Shown: positions 40,367 through 52,100 of the stretch, one piece after another
Position numbering within the stretch: the stretch's first letter is position 1
Layout of the letters: each line of letters begins with the position of its first letter
Source: Chamaecrista fasciculata
Lineage: Eukaryota; Streptophyta; Magnoliopsida; Fabales; Fabaceae
NCBI GenBank assembly: GCA_003254925.1
Contig: QANZ01013945.1
Coordinates: forward strand, 14,133 to 78,132
Direction: 5' to 3'
DNA: 64,000 nucleotides
Translations under genes and position numbers: made by a program
The notes under the pieces: generated by a model
Database searches by the model: none
Told to the model about the DNA's origin: nothing
Seen by the model: the letters and a program-made list of their open reading frames with translations, nothing else

Positions 40367-43300
40367 ATGGATTCATCACAGAATGCAACTGCATCAGGAA
40401 ATGGTGGGAGTGGTGGCAATGGGATCTTAATCCCTCAAAATGACACAACATCTCCTGCATCATCAGCAGATGATTCTATGCAGAAGCTGAACCAGGTTAT
40501 CCACTCCATCCAGAAAACCTTGGGCCTCATTCATCAACTTTACCTTACTGTCTCTACCTATAATACTGCCTTTCAGATGCCTCTCCTCCAACGCATGTAC
40601 TTGTCTCCCATCCTTTCTTATGATGCTTATTTCATTAGTTTCTGAATTATGTAAGGTTGTTTATATTAAGCATATACATATATTTTTTTAATTTAAAGAA
40701 ATGGTCTTGTTGCGGAGCTTGACAATATGGTTAAATTGGCTGAGAAATGCAACATTCAGGTTCCTATGGAGGTTGTAAAGTGAGTCCTTTAGCTTTGAAT
40801 TGTCTTCTATAGTTTATTTACATCCTAAAATTACCTTCTTGTCATTTGAACTTGGTTGTTGCTTTACTGGTCGGTGTAGTTTAATTGATGATGGGAAGAA
40901 TCCAGATGAATTTACAAAGGATGTCTTAATCAACTGCATTGGGAAAAATCAGATCACCAAAGGAAAAACTGATGCATTGAAGGTTGCGTCTAGTTCTTAA
41001 TATCTGTTGGATACTTGGATATGAATCTCTTTCATTTTACTTTTCCTTTCTTCATATATAAGTTTCTTTAGTCCAACTTGGCATTTCTGTTTTTGGGCAG
41101 AGTTTGCGCAAGCATCTTCTGGAAGAATTGGAGCAGAACTTCCCTGATGAGGTTGAAGGTTACAGGGAGAGTCGTGCTAGTACTGCTGCTGTAAGTAAAA
41201 ATGATTTTTAGAAACTGACTTTCCATATAAGTTTTTCATTGAATTTTGTGGTTTGGAATTTTGTTCTATGAAGTACATAAAGAATAAAGGCTTTAAGTGG
41301 TTGGATAGTCAGTATTTGTGCCATGCATACTATATAAGAGTAGGGATAAGATCTCTTTTCGAAAATGGTGCAACAGTTATAGTCAGGTACTATGTTGCAT
41401 GATGGGCATTTATAATGACATTTACATGTCTTGTTTGGACAGACTAGTTGAAAATTTAAGTCGATCTAGATGTACTATTGCATTACTTTCTTTTTTATGG
41501 AATAAATTGTTCCCATTCTGAAGGTCATTTTAATGTTGTCTCAGATTTAAATTAAATTAAGCCCATCAGTTTGGATTATAAAGATTCTAATTCCAAATTC
41601 AATCCTATGATAGTCAGTCAAATTAATGTGGCTGACTGTGTATATCTGGGGGAGGGGAAATGGAGCGGTGCACAACTCTGTTCTGGAACTCGAAGAAATT
41701 AGAAATCAACAATAACAAGAACTATAAAATACGAGATTTCTACTCTATAACACTTCCTTTAGACTTATCAGAGATCAATTGACAAATGACAGAGGTTACG
41801 CAGGATTCTGAAACAGAATATTTTCATTTAGTTTGATTATCTGTTACTAGTATTGATCTTTCTACATATATTTTGGCCCAAAATATTGCTTTTGGGACAT
41901 TAGCTTTTTAGATAGATATGAGATCCTTTCTCATTTACTTCCATAATCTCCCAACTTCTTAGGTTATGGTTATGTTAGTAAATATGAAAATGAATTTGAC
42001 TCCATTGGCCGCAAAATTTGAAGCAACATTTGGGGCCAAGTCAGTTTTCTAGATGATCAAAGGTGGGTTGGGCCTGTACTTAGTTTGGGTCCAAAAGCGG
42101 GCCTAGGCAGCCTTGAACTCAACGGTCTTGGTCATTCGTGGATTAACATAAATGAAGTGTGCTTTTAGAGCCTACTTAATAAGTCCAGGGACTACTTTGT
42201 AGATAGGGAAGTTGTCATAAACCCATAGTGGGAATGTGGGATATATGACTGGCATGATGAGTTGCACCTGTACTTATTAAGTAGTTTTATATCTAAATAA
42301 AGGTTGTCGTACCCGTACCCTGTAAATTTCAAAAGTAGTTGTACCCCTTACCCATACCTGTGCAAGTACCCATACCCGTACAAGTGCAACATAGGCATAG
42401 CTAACAATTTTATAATGATATGATTTGAGGGATCCATGACCATGACTCCATGAGGATTTCGGGGGTGGCTTCACGTCTAAAGGTAGCCATTACCTTTCAA
42501 GCATTCTAAAAATGATGGGGCTATATTTATTAGGTGGTTGAGTAGTTGAACATTAAATGTATTAAGTGTTTTCCTTGTGTATTTATATGTGTGCAAGCTT
42601 CATGTAGATTGTATCAATCATCAAGACTTATTCAATGAAATATATTTTCAACACTTAATATATAAATTTAGATTTTAACATTTACATATACACGTAATCA
42701 CATTTATATGTACATATTATATGTTTATATACACAAGCATGCATTTATAAATGCTTATATGTAAACACATGAACCATAGTTTAAAATCATGAATATATAC
42801 ATTTATAGATATACACATATATGGAGAAATGCACACAAAAGACATTTATTATCAATTATCAGCAATTCAAATACTTGAGGACGTACGCTTATATCCAATG
42901 CTATCAAGATCAAACCTACCTAAGATTGGTAGGGGCATGAAATAGATAGGATTCTAAGATTGGATTGAAGATTGTAAAATCTACTACTCTCTTTTTAAAA
43001 AACGATCTTACATATAATCGGAAAAAAAAAATACTTGTAAGACCGAAGGATCTTATGATTTTACAAGCAATCTTAACAATACTACTTATATTGTACTACA
43101 TTTATAGTGACAGATGACAGTACACTATTTAAGAAAGTGACAGACAATGTCCGAAAGTATATGGCTGGGCCAAAATTTATGCTGAATTCTAATACTCCTC
43201 TAATTAATATGAGGATCTCTAAGGGATTTGGTAAAGATATCCACCAACTGATGATTTGAGTAGAGAAAATTTATAGTAATACACTAATACTGTAATACGG

Positions 43301-44137
43301 CTAGGCAAAATTTTGTCCCCCTTCTCTCTTCTCCTGCCTCCCTTGTTATTTGAGTTATATTCAAGGCTGTTGCATATTTTCTTGTTGCAACTTGCAAACT
43401 TAATCTTTCTGATATTTAATCGTTATCTTTCTTTGAGCATTTGCAGTTTCATATGAATATCATGCTTACTATGTGGTAATAACTTCCTTGTAAGAATTCA
43501 AAGTAAACTATGTTCTATATTGATTTCTTCATTCTTCCATATTTTGTTACCTTACATCACTTATCTCACTTGGTCCTGCACTTTTTTGGCTCCTCATACC
43601 TCTAGGGGCTTTGGTACTTTCGTCTTGATACCTTGAATTTACTATTTCTTGTGAAATATCCAATTGTCTGGTCCCTATCTTGTCATTTATTCCAAAATAT
43701 TCCTTTATAAACATAATTCGATCCAGATTCTCCTTACATATCCCATTGAAATCAATTTGGTGGTGTAACATGCTTGGTAGTTGGTAATGTTTATCTATCT
43801 ATATGCTCTATTACACTATTATTGACATTGATTATATCTTCTTTTTTTATTATTAAAAACGGAAGGCCATGTACAAAATTGTTACATGATCAGTTCATTC
43901 ATTGCATGGATTGGAAACTTAGATAAGGGGCTGCAATGAGGCAATAAAGTGTAGTCCAATGGGACCAAATTGAAATTTGAGTTAAAGTATGGGGGGAGCA
44001 ATGGAGTAGTTTATCCTTTTCTGTTATATGTTAACATAAATCTGAAGCTTGTTGCTTTTCTGCAGGAGTTGAAACGTCTTGCACAGGCACAAAATGTATT
44101 ACCTAATGGAGATGTGAGGGTTAAAACAGAGCATTGA
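40367..44137 (+). CDS. MED10: MED10, Mediator complex subunit 10
   Basis: MED10 (NUT2) belongs to the middle module of Mediator, which links transcription factors to RNA polymerase II. Five coding exons: 40,367-40,596, 40,699-40,779, 40,880-40,982, 41,101-41,190 and 44,066-44,137. Phases agree and give 191 residues, the usual plant length. The core LNQVIHSIQKTLGLIHQLYL, then NMVKLAEKCNIQVPMEVV, NLIDDGKNPDEFTKDVL, LRKHLLEELEQNFPDEVEGY and the tail LAQAQNVLPNGD are all typical. The N-terminus is Gly/Ser/Asn rich, as in relatives. A likely 5'-leader intron runs from about 39,342 (gtgaga) to about 40,346 (ccacag). Intron 4 is 2.9 kb and holds a Copia scrap. Confidence 0.95.
43190..43262 (-). mobile_element. 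Copia retrotransposon scrap (RNase H C-terminal part)
   Basis: The minus strand encodes SNHQLVDIFTKSLRDPHIN and then a stop. The motif Q-L-A/V-D-I-F-T-K-x-L is the hallmark near the C-terminus of Ty1/Copia polyproteins. No LTR or other domain is visible around it. It lies in MED10 intron 4. The open frame at 43,547-43,771 on the same strand is not recognised. Confidence 0.65.
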
Positions 44138-45384
44138 GTGATCTCATTGATGATGTATATTAGCTATTCCTTCGATTATGTATAAATTAAATGCTCCAGC
44201 CTTAATTAGCGTAGGCAGTCATCTATATAGTGAAGTCTTACACGATTTCCTTCTTGCTGTACCTTGGTTGTATGTTGTGAATTTGATGTCCAAAGTGGTC
44301 TCTTAGATATTTATTAGGATTATCTTTGTGTGCGTATTAGATGGAAAATGGAAGATTCTCCTTCTTAGCCTTATAGCCTCACGGAGGAATGATAATCAGA
44401 CTCTTTTGAAATGGGGAAAAAAAATATTGATCTCTTTATTTTCTATGATAGATGCATTGTGTGGTAGGCTTATATGTAGGTTTTATTATAATTTCTCTTC
44501 AAAACTGAGGGATTGATCGGAAGGATGGATTGTGAGTTTATTAAGTGAGTGGAATGAGTTGAGTTAGGATGGTTAAACAAATCATCTCAAATCACTCACA
44601 TGCTTTCCAAATCCTTTGAATGGGGGGTTTGGGATGGTATGGGACAACTTTTATTTCTCTTTTTAACTTTATCATATTTTTAAATTTTTAAAATTTATAT
44701 ATATTATTTCTCTTTATTAAATGTTCATAAATTGACTACTAGATTAATCATCTTCTCTATTTCAAGTTTTTAACTTTAATAATTATATTATATTATATTG
44801 TATGTTACTTATTTAGCTATATATATAATAAATTTTAAAATTAAATTTATATATATCCATATATATATATATATATTATAAATTTAAATTTAAATTCATA
44901 ATCATAATTTACATTCCTGTTTATAAATTTATATGAACTATTTTGTTAGATAGATTATCTTTTTTTATATTTTTAGTGTTTGGTAGTTAAATAATATACA
45001 TATTTTTGTTGGAGTGATTGAAAGCATAAATAAATTAGATATCTATATAAATAAAATACTTTATAAGGGTATTGTTGAAAATTTTAAATTAACTCACCCA
45101 TCTAATTAATGGAGAATAATAGTTTACTATTAATTTTCTTTATTATTATTAAACTCTCAATTAATGAATTTATCTAACCCATCCCACCAATCCTTTCTCA
45201 CTCTATCAATGACCACTTCATCTCACTCTTAAAAACTCTCAAGTCTTCATTATTATGTTTTAAGTAATTAAAAGTATTCATGATTCCTAATTGGTGGTAT
45301 TACAATTAGGAACAAAGACGAAATTCAGTATATGCCAGAATTTTCTCCATAAATTATGCAGATCTCTGAGGCAAGAAAGAAAGC
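44138..45384. other. MED10 3' end and AT-rich intergenic space
   Basis: The first 200-300 bases should be the MED10 3' UTR. From about 44,650 the sequence is AT-rich with TA runs (near 44,820 and 44,855). No gene is seen. Confidence 0.5.
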
Positions 45385-46721
45385 AAAATAGGAGAGTTTT
45401 TTTTTTTGGCCAAAGTGCAAATTTGGTCCTATAACTTTGCTGCAGTTCCCAAATCAGTCCTATAACTTTTTTTGTCTTGAATTTGGTCCTGTAACTTTGC
45501 TCTAGTTCCCAAATCAGTCCTATAACTTTTTTTGTCACGTATTTGGTCCTGTATCTTTGCTTCAAGTCCCAAATCAGTCCTATATCTTTTTTTGTCTCAG
45601 TTTTGGTCCCATATGTTTTGAAAACCTCTCACCGATAGTCCTTCGTCTATTTTAAATTACAGTTTAGTCCCGAAAACTTCAAGTCTCTTTCACTTTAGTC
45701 CCTGACTATCAAAATGAAAGTTAAATAGCATCTTTGAAGATTCGCAAACCTTATATCTTGGTCCCTAATACATGAATTCTTCATGTAATGCAAAAACAAC
45801 ACAAATTAAAGCAAATGACAGAGGAACCAAAACTGAAATCGCAAAAAATTTAAAATCCACCGGAAAATGTAAGTAAATCGACGAGAAAGTCAAAAACTCA
45901 TTCAAAAACCCCAATTCTCATCGAAATCTCTCTCAAATAATCGTCCTCAAATGCTTTAAGAAAGAATTTTTTAAAATCCACACTTTTGAGGGGGAGGTGA
46001 TAGAAGATTCTCTTACATTTGGTGATCCGAGAGAGAAGTTTTAAAATCCCTTACATTTCTTTTATCACCTCCCTCCACAAAAGTTTGGATTTTCGAAATT
46101 CTTTTTTAAAGCATTTGAGGGCGATTATTTGAGTGAGATTTCATTGAGAATTGAGGTTTTTGGATGAATTCTTGAGTTTCTCGGCGATTTTCGTATGTTT
46201 TCTAGTGAGTTTGGGGCATTTTTCGGTGGGTTTTAAATTTTCTTCGTTTTCAGTTTTGGTTCCTCTATTATTTACTTTAATTTGTGTTGTTTTTGCATTT
46301 CTATTCCATTTCATGAAGATTTCATGTATTAGGGACCAAGATATAAGGTTTGCGAATCTTCAGGGATGCTCTTTCACTTTCATTTTGATAGTTAGGGACT
46401 AAAGTGAAAGAGATTTGAAGTTTTCAGGACTAAACTGTAATTTAAAATAAACAGAGGACTAACGGTGGGAGGTTTTCAAAACATATGGGACCAAAACTGA
46501 GACAAAAAAAAAGATATAGGACTGATTTGGGACCTGGAGCAAAGATACAGGATCAAATACGAGACAAAAAAAGTTATAGGACTGATTTGGGAACTGGAGC
46601 AAAGTTACAGGACCAAATTCGAGACAAAAAAAGTTATAGGACTGATTTGGGAACTGCAACAAAGTTATAGGACCAAATTCGCATTTTAGCCTTTTCTTTT
46701 TGTCAGAAAATAGGAGAGTTT
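45385..46721. mobile_element. Near-complete palindromic foldback inside a tiny retroposon insert
   Basis: The foldback runs 45,408-46,691. It starts GGCCAAAGTGCAAATTTGGT and ends with the complement type ...CAAATTCGCATTTTAGCC. Its two arms are about 600 bp, inverted along their whole length around about 46,010. Each arm holds three 'cctataactttttttgtc' units. Flanking 9-mers of T-rich sequence (45,399-45,407 and 46,692-46,700) fit a Mutator-type duplication. Outside these, AAAATAGGAGAGTTT is repeated at 45,385-45,399 and 46,707-46,721 next to 'ctttttgtcag'. The foldback therefore seems to have landed in the T-run of an older minimal retroposon insert. Confidence 0.75.
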
Positions 46722-46747
46722 GAAGCAATCCAAAACTATAATGAATT

Positions 46748-46924
46748 AAGGTATGGGCATAAGGTGAGAGTTCAAATCTTCTAACCAATGTAATGATCTT
46801 ATTTAGTAGGTGATATATAAATTCTTTTTCTAAATTTTATGTAGATCAAGAGGTATTTCTTGACCTTAGTAGGATAGTGGTGTTTATCCTCATCTAAACT
46901 TTTTGTATATAAAAAAAAAAAAAG
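46748..46924 (+). mobile_element. Short SINE-like insertion
   Basis: AAACTATAATGAATT at about 46,733-46,747 and AAACTATACTGAATT at about 46,925-46,939 (one mismatch) flank it. The 177-bp insert has a B-box-like GAGTTCAAATC near its 5' end and finishes in an A-run. The A-box is not clear, so it may be 5' truncated. Confidence 0.6.
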
Positions 46925-47104
46925 AAACTATACTGAATTGGTCAGCAAGATTGATATTGCTATTTGCTTTGCTACGCAATTAATGCAATGATACTTTCTG
47001 TTTTTATTAATTTATTATAAGGTAATTCAAAAGAGAAGGCTGGTTACCAAAAAGACTCCATAACATGGCAAGCTACATAAAATAGCGAATGAAAAATCTT
47101 CTGA

Positions 47105-47149
47105 AAATACATCCAATTTTTCTTTTTGGCCAGAAATACATCCAATTTT
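47105..47149 (-). mobile_element. 13-bp poly(T)-ggccag insert with 16-bp direct repeats
   Basis: AAATACATCCAATTTT lies at 47,105-47,120 and 47,134-47,149. Between them is TCTTTTTGGCCAG. On the minus strand this is CTGGCC followed by an A-rich tail, the same ending type as the inserts at 32,042 and 39,176. Confidence 0.65.
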
Positions 47150-47261
47150 CTTCTTAACCTAAAAGGCCTTTTCGAAAAATTCAGAAAATGCCACCAAAAA
47201 GAAAAATAAGTAAGACTTCGATATATAGCTTAGCAATTAATAGCAAATGAAATTTTTTTTA

Positions 47262-47612
47262 GGCAAAAATACTAATTTTGTCCCCAAACTTTCCATCAAT
47301 TGTCAGTTTCGTCTCTAATCTTTTTTTTTAAATCAAATTCATTTATGATGTTTCACATTTTGGTCAATTTTATCTTTTGTTATCCCTTTAACCAAATATT
47401 AATGACAGAATTTACGTGACAAATGATATATAATGTAAATTGATAGAAAAATAAACTCAAATCCTAACTCAAGTTGAAAAATAGGAAGCAGTTTGTCATT
47501 AATTTATTGAAATAAGTTATTTAAATAATAAAATTGATCAAAATATAATATATTAAGAACGAAATTGACAGTTAGTGTAAAATTTAGGGACAAAATTAAT
47601 AATTTTGACTTT
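47262..47612. mobile_element. Mutator-like MITE, relative of the one at 22,238
   Basis: It starts AGGCAAAAATACTAATTTTG, then 'tccccaaactttccatcaat', and ends with the inverted 'agggacaaaattaataattt' type. The interior contains the same 'ttggtcaattttatc' block as the element at 22,238-22,734. The ends are more decayed and no target duplication was confirmed. Confidence 0.65.
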
Positions 47613-47912
47613 CTTTGCGTTTGCCAGCTTATGTATGGCTTGTTTCTCTGTATTATTGACAAGGAAAAAAGAGCCTAGCAGACGAACATGTTCTGAAAAT
47701 GCACCCAATGTCTTCTTAGCTTAAGAGATCTTTTCTGAATGATCAATGAAGAAGAACCTAGGTTTTTGCCGTTTATCCGTTTTGCCCTTGAGGAGATGAA
47801 TTGTATAAAAGGTTTTGGCATTTTGTATTTATTAGCGATTCAATTGCGTATTTGAGTTACTTCAACATATATAAAATATTTTACATATTAATTCAAAGAA
47901 GTACTCTAAATC

Positions 47913-48112
47913 TCTAATCAAGTGATAAAGACTTGTTTATCCTTAATCAAATCTCATCAAAGGTTCGAATCCTGACTTTAAATATAAAACAATCTAAAGT
48001 CTATAGGCTAATTATCTCCCTTATTAAGATGTCTCCAAGACACTAGTAGACTAGTCATTATTACATTACCAATGGGGAATACTTTGGTTACAACCAAAAA
48101 GAAATATATTTT
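47913..48112 (+). mobile_element. Probable tRNA-derived SINE
   Basis: 'taatcaagtgataaagact' resembles a Pol III A-box, and an exact B-box GGTTCGAATCC follows at 47,962-47,972. The element seems to end near 'caaccaaaaagaaatat'. It is not a tRNA gene, because no cloverleaf can be folded. The ends are uncertain. Confidence 0.5.
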
Positions 48113-48501
48113 AAATATTATCTGTAGTCTGTACGACTTCACATTTCATTTCTCAACACACATAAAGTTAAATACATTATAAGTCAGGTATGAATTTGAT
48201 ACTTCTTTACCCATCTTCAAACTTGTTATTTCTGACTTGAACTTGAACCATAAGCCCCATATCCAAGTTAAAAAAAAAAAAAATTTGAAAGTACCGTTAG
48301 ATTTGAATATCTTGATCTTGATATCTCAAAGAACCAAAGAAACTAGTGCGAAGCCGCCTCTATATGTGTTAGATGTTCTATATTTTTTTCTTTGAAAAAA
48401 ATATTTAATGTAATTTTCTAAGATTTTAATAGCCTATATTTATAACAAATTACTCACCCAATTAATGTTGTAATTTTCATTAATAGCATTTACTGCCTCT
48501 C

Positions 48502-49041
48502 TTTTTTTTTTTCTTGAAAATATAATTTATTCAAAAGCAAGGGAAAGTCAATAAAATTATCAAATCCCTAGTATCAACAAGAAAACTAGAAAGAACATCA
48601 ACTGATGAAGGTGGGGGAGTTTGCAACCCATTCAAGAGGACCCATCTTCGTGTCAGACAAATTGGCAAGACAATTAGATGCCAAGTTAACGGATCTAGGG
48701 ATCCAACTAAATCTACAATCATTAAAAAAAAAACCAAACTAGATCCAGAACGCCTCCGCCACAAAACCTGCCGTAGAAAACACACAGACACGAGCAGAGA
48801 GATCACAGATCTGGGAAGGAAAACCGCCGAAAACCACCACTGCAGAAGACACACAGAAAAGAGCGCCACTGATAACCTTAATATGAAATAGGGTGAACTC
48901 TCTCATGAAAGAGAGAGGTGATCCCTCACAAGGAGGGGTTTAAGAGAGAACTCGACTCTCATGAGAGAGAGATTTTTTAGGGGCTTGAGTTTCTAAAATT
49001 TGCATAACAGAGTGAGGAGATTGAGATTCAAACACTTAAGT
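48502..49041 (-). mobile_element. Internally deleted LINE-derived retroposon, copy 1
   Basis: The 13-bp target duplication TTTACTGCCTCTC lies at 48,489-48,501 and 49,042-49,054. On the minus strand the element begins AAAACTTAAGTG and has a leader with 'acccctccttgtgaggg' and 'ctctctcatgagagag'. It then jumps to the C-terminal end of a LINE RNase H-like domain (LVGSLDPLTWHL, 'PPPSSVDVLSSFLVDTRDLI') and ends 'ttatattttcaag' plus poly(A). Compared with copy 2 at 62,551, the same leader joined to the same tail shows a family rather than two chance truncations. Confidence 0.75.
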
Positions 49042-49142
49042 TTTACTGCCTCTCAATTGAATAAAAATATACCACTAATTACAATGCCATCAAGTGATGT
49101 ATTAAAAGAAAAAAGCCATCAATAATATCCACTTTAATTCTT

Positions 49143-52100
49143 CTAATAAAGCATATGTTTATTCGGTCTAAACAGATGCCTACAAAAGTAGGTTGAGTAG
49201 ATAATATCATACCAAAGAGGGAACATCAGAAACACAAATAAGGGTATTGGTAGAAAAGCAAGCATAGAAATGAAGCTAGGAACCCACTTTAAGCCATGGT
49301 AGTATGATATAAAGAAGGCACTACTAAATGCAATCATCATGCATATTATGGAGATGAACAATGCTAGTAACCCAGATATCAACTTCAAGGGCAATGACCT
49401 GTAAAAATCAATCTCAGCATAGCGTGAGATGAGGATGGACAAGAAGATGAGAATGGAAGTTGAGGATGAGATAAATGCAGAAGCATCTGAGATAGCAAAT
49501 ATTAAGAATGGTGTTTTTTGCAAGAAATTTGGAGTTTCTGTGTTGTCATTTGTACCACCTGGTGGGCTGAATGCAGCAGAGAAGACTACAGTAGTAATTA
49601 GAGTGGAAACAAGCATGCAAGAATTGGCTGTTGTTTTCATCCATGACTCTGCTTTTTTTAGTAACTCTTCATGCTCCTTTGTGAATAATTGTTGAGGAGT
49701 CATGCCATCAGAATTTTTCATCTCTATCAGTGATGGTAACATTATCTTTTTCACCTCCTGCCATTTGGAAAAAGTATGTATCCTTGAATCTCATACATGA
49801 CATTTGGTAACATTTTCTTTTGGTCCCATAACTTTTGCTCAAATCTCAATTTGGCCCCATAACTTTTTTTGTTGCACTGTTGGTCCCATATTTTTGAGTC
49901 AGGTTATAGAATTGGTCTCATATCTTTGGATCAGGTGTAGAATTGGTCTCATATCTTTGGATCAGGTGGGATTGACACTAAAATTTTTTGTAAAGACATG
50001 GAACCAATTTTGCAAACTGACCAAAAGATATGGGACTAAAAGTGATACAAGACCAAATCTGCAACTTTTTGCGAAGATATCGGACCAAAAGTGCAACAAA
50101 AAAAAGTTAGAGGGTCAAAGTGAGATCTGAGCAAAAGTTATGAGACCAAAAGTACACGTTAACCAAATTATATATAATTTGTATGTGTGTATGTATGTAA
50201 TGTTGAGAGAGATACCTCAAACCATAATAACTCAAGCATCATTTGAAAAGCAGCTCCAGAGACTACATTCAATCGATCTAAAGGTGCCAATTTTGCAGCC
50301 AGATGCAATAAATTGCTGTTATCTTGGTCATCCAGAAAAGTCACAATCATATCCTTCATTGGGCCAATGTCATGTATGAGATTGAAGATACTTGCATAGC
50401 GGTGCAACACTGCAACATGAATTATACTTCGATTTCTTGATTCCACTTCCCATATCAAATCAGGGTAAGTACTCACAACCTCAGCCAAAAACTCAAAATT
50501 CCCTACTTGTGCAGCATTAAATATTACTTGTGAAGGTTCTCTTATGATTTGCATGATCTCCGTGTCATCTAGACTAAGAAATGCTTTCCACAGACACCTC
50601 ACTAGTTCAAGTTGTTGAGTTTGCTTCAAACCTAAGAATCACATGTACAATTTCACAATATTCATTAATTTTGTTTGATTTGTTTAATTTAGTGACAAAG
50701 TACCAATAGTCATATTTAGTCCTAATAGTTGTAAAGTGTAAACTGAATGTGATATATGATTATGGCACTTACAAGACTTGCTGAGTCGCTTTCTGTATCG
50801 TTTACTTTGGCAATTCGAATTTAAAGGCTTTCGAGCCAGTATGTGCAATCCTGTCTCTAAGTTATCATCCCTTGCAAAAGCTAGCTTTGGTTTCTTCTCT
50901 AGCAAGTCAAATGCTAAATCTGTATTCAAAAAACAGAGAGTAAACATTCAAATTAGACTTAAAGGAGTGTTGAAAATTCAGATTCTCAAAATCCAATTTA
51001 TTTTCTTTGATTCTTGAAAATCAGAGTTAATACAAGTTAACACTCTATTTTTGCTTCTCCATATCTAATAGAATTACCTTTAGAGGACTGATTTCTTAAG
51101 TAAAATTAAATTTTAAAAGACTTATTATTTGTATATAAGAACAAATTTATTAGAATGACTAAATTCTCATCTAAAAAATGCATATAACAAAATGGAACAG
51201 AGTAACTAAGATATGTTAACTCCATATGATTTCAAGGCTAGGACAAAAAATGTGTAAATAAAAATCTTGAAAATTGAATCATCAACTCTTATGAAAACAA
51301 TCATGTTAAGAGTACTGTCAAATAATATATGTAAGCACCTCTCTTGAAGAACATTCAAATATGGATTCATCACATTATAGGAAACTAGCTAGCCCCTCCC
51401 ATTAAATCTAACTATGTTCATTATGTATGTATATATATATATGTAAACATAATACATATTCATACCGTAGATTCCAGTGTTGATGCAGCAGAAAAAGAGC
51501 AAAACCCAATCATTAGTATCATCAAACACATGAAGAGTTTTAGGGTAAAGAAACCAAGCCATGTCACTTCTTCCTTGTAAAGCAGCCATATGAAGAGGAG
51601 TGATCATCATTCCTTGATCTCCACATGACCTTATTAATGGTAACCATTCATTCCTTGACACCATTATCTCTGCAATTTCCACATTCCCAGATGCTGCAGC
51701 CAAGCAAAAAGCAGTGTTGCCATTGTAGTCTTGCAATTCCAAGTCACGTGCCTCCATCCTCTTCACCAGCTCCTCCACGAAATGCACGTGCCTCGCTCCG
51801 GCCGCCACGTGCAGCGCCGTCACCCATCGCTTCGTGATGGCGGCTCGCGCCAAATCGCAGTCTTCTTCTAGCATCTGCCTTGCTGCTTTCCAGTCTCCTC
51901 TCAATGCTGCCTTGTGGAGGGGAACACATAACTTCATGTATTTCTCTTTAGCTTCTTCTGAAACATTATTATATTCAATTCAATATTGTCATATGAATTT
52001 ATTTAATGTTTATATTTTACTCAAATTTGTTTAATTTGGTCTTTATATATAATTGACTTTTTTAAATTAGTTTTTATTCTTTATAGATATTTGTATCTTG

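Noticed and set aside
46459-46788. 109-codon minus-strand frame with repeated 'LLQFPNQSYNFFCL'
   Set aside because: It is made of the repeated arm units of the foldback at 45,408-46,691.
47913-48112. tRNA gene
   Set aside because: Only A- and B-box-like motifs are present. No acceptor stem or anticodon arm can be folded, so a SINE is the better call.
51625-51929. Open frames on the opposite strand and in another frame of the ankyrin exon
   Set aside because: They are shadows of the GC-rich ankyrin exon, which has a consistent gene model.
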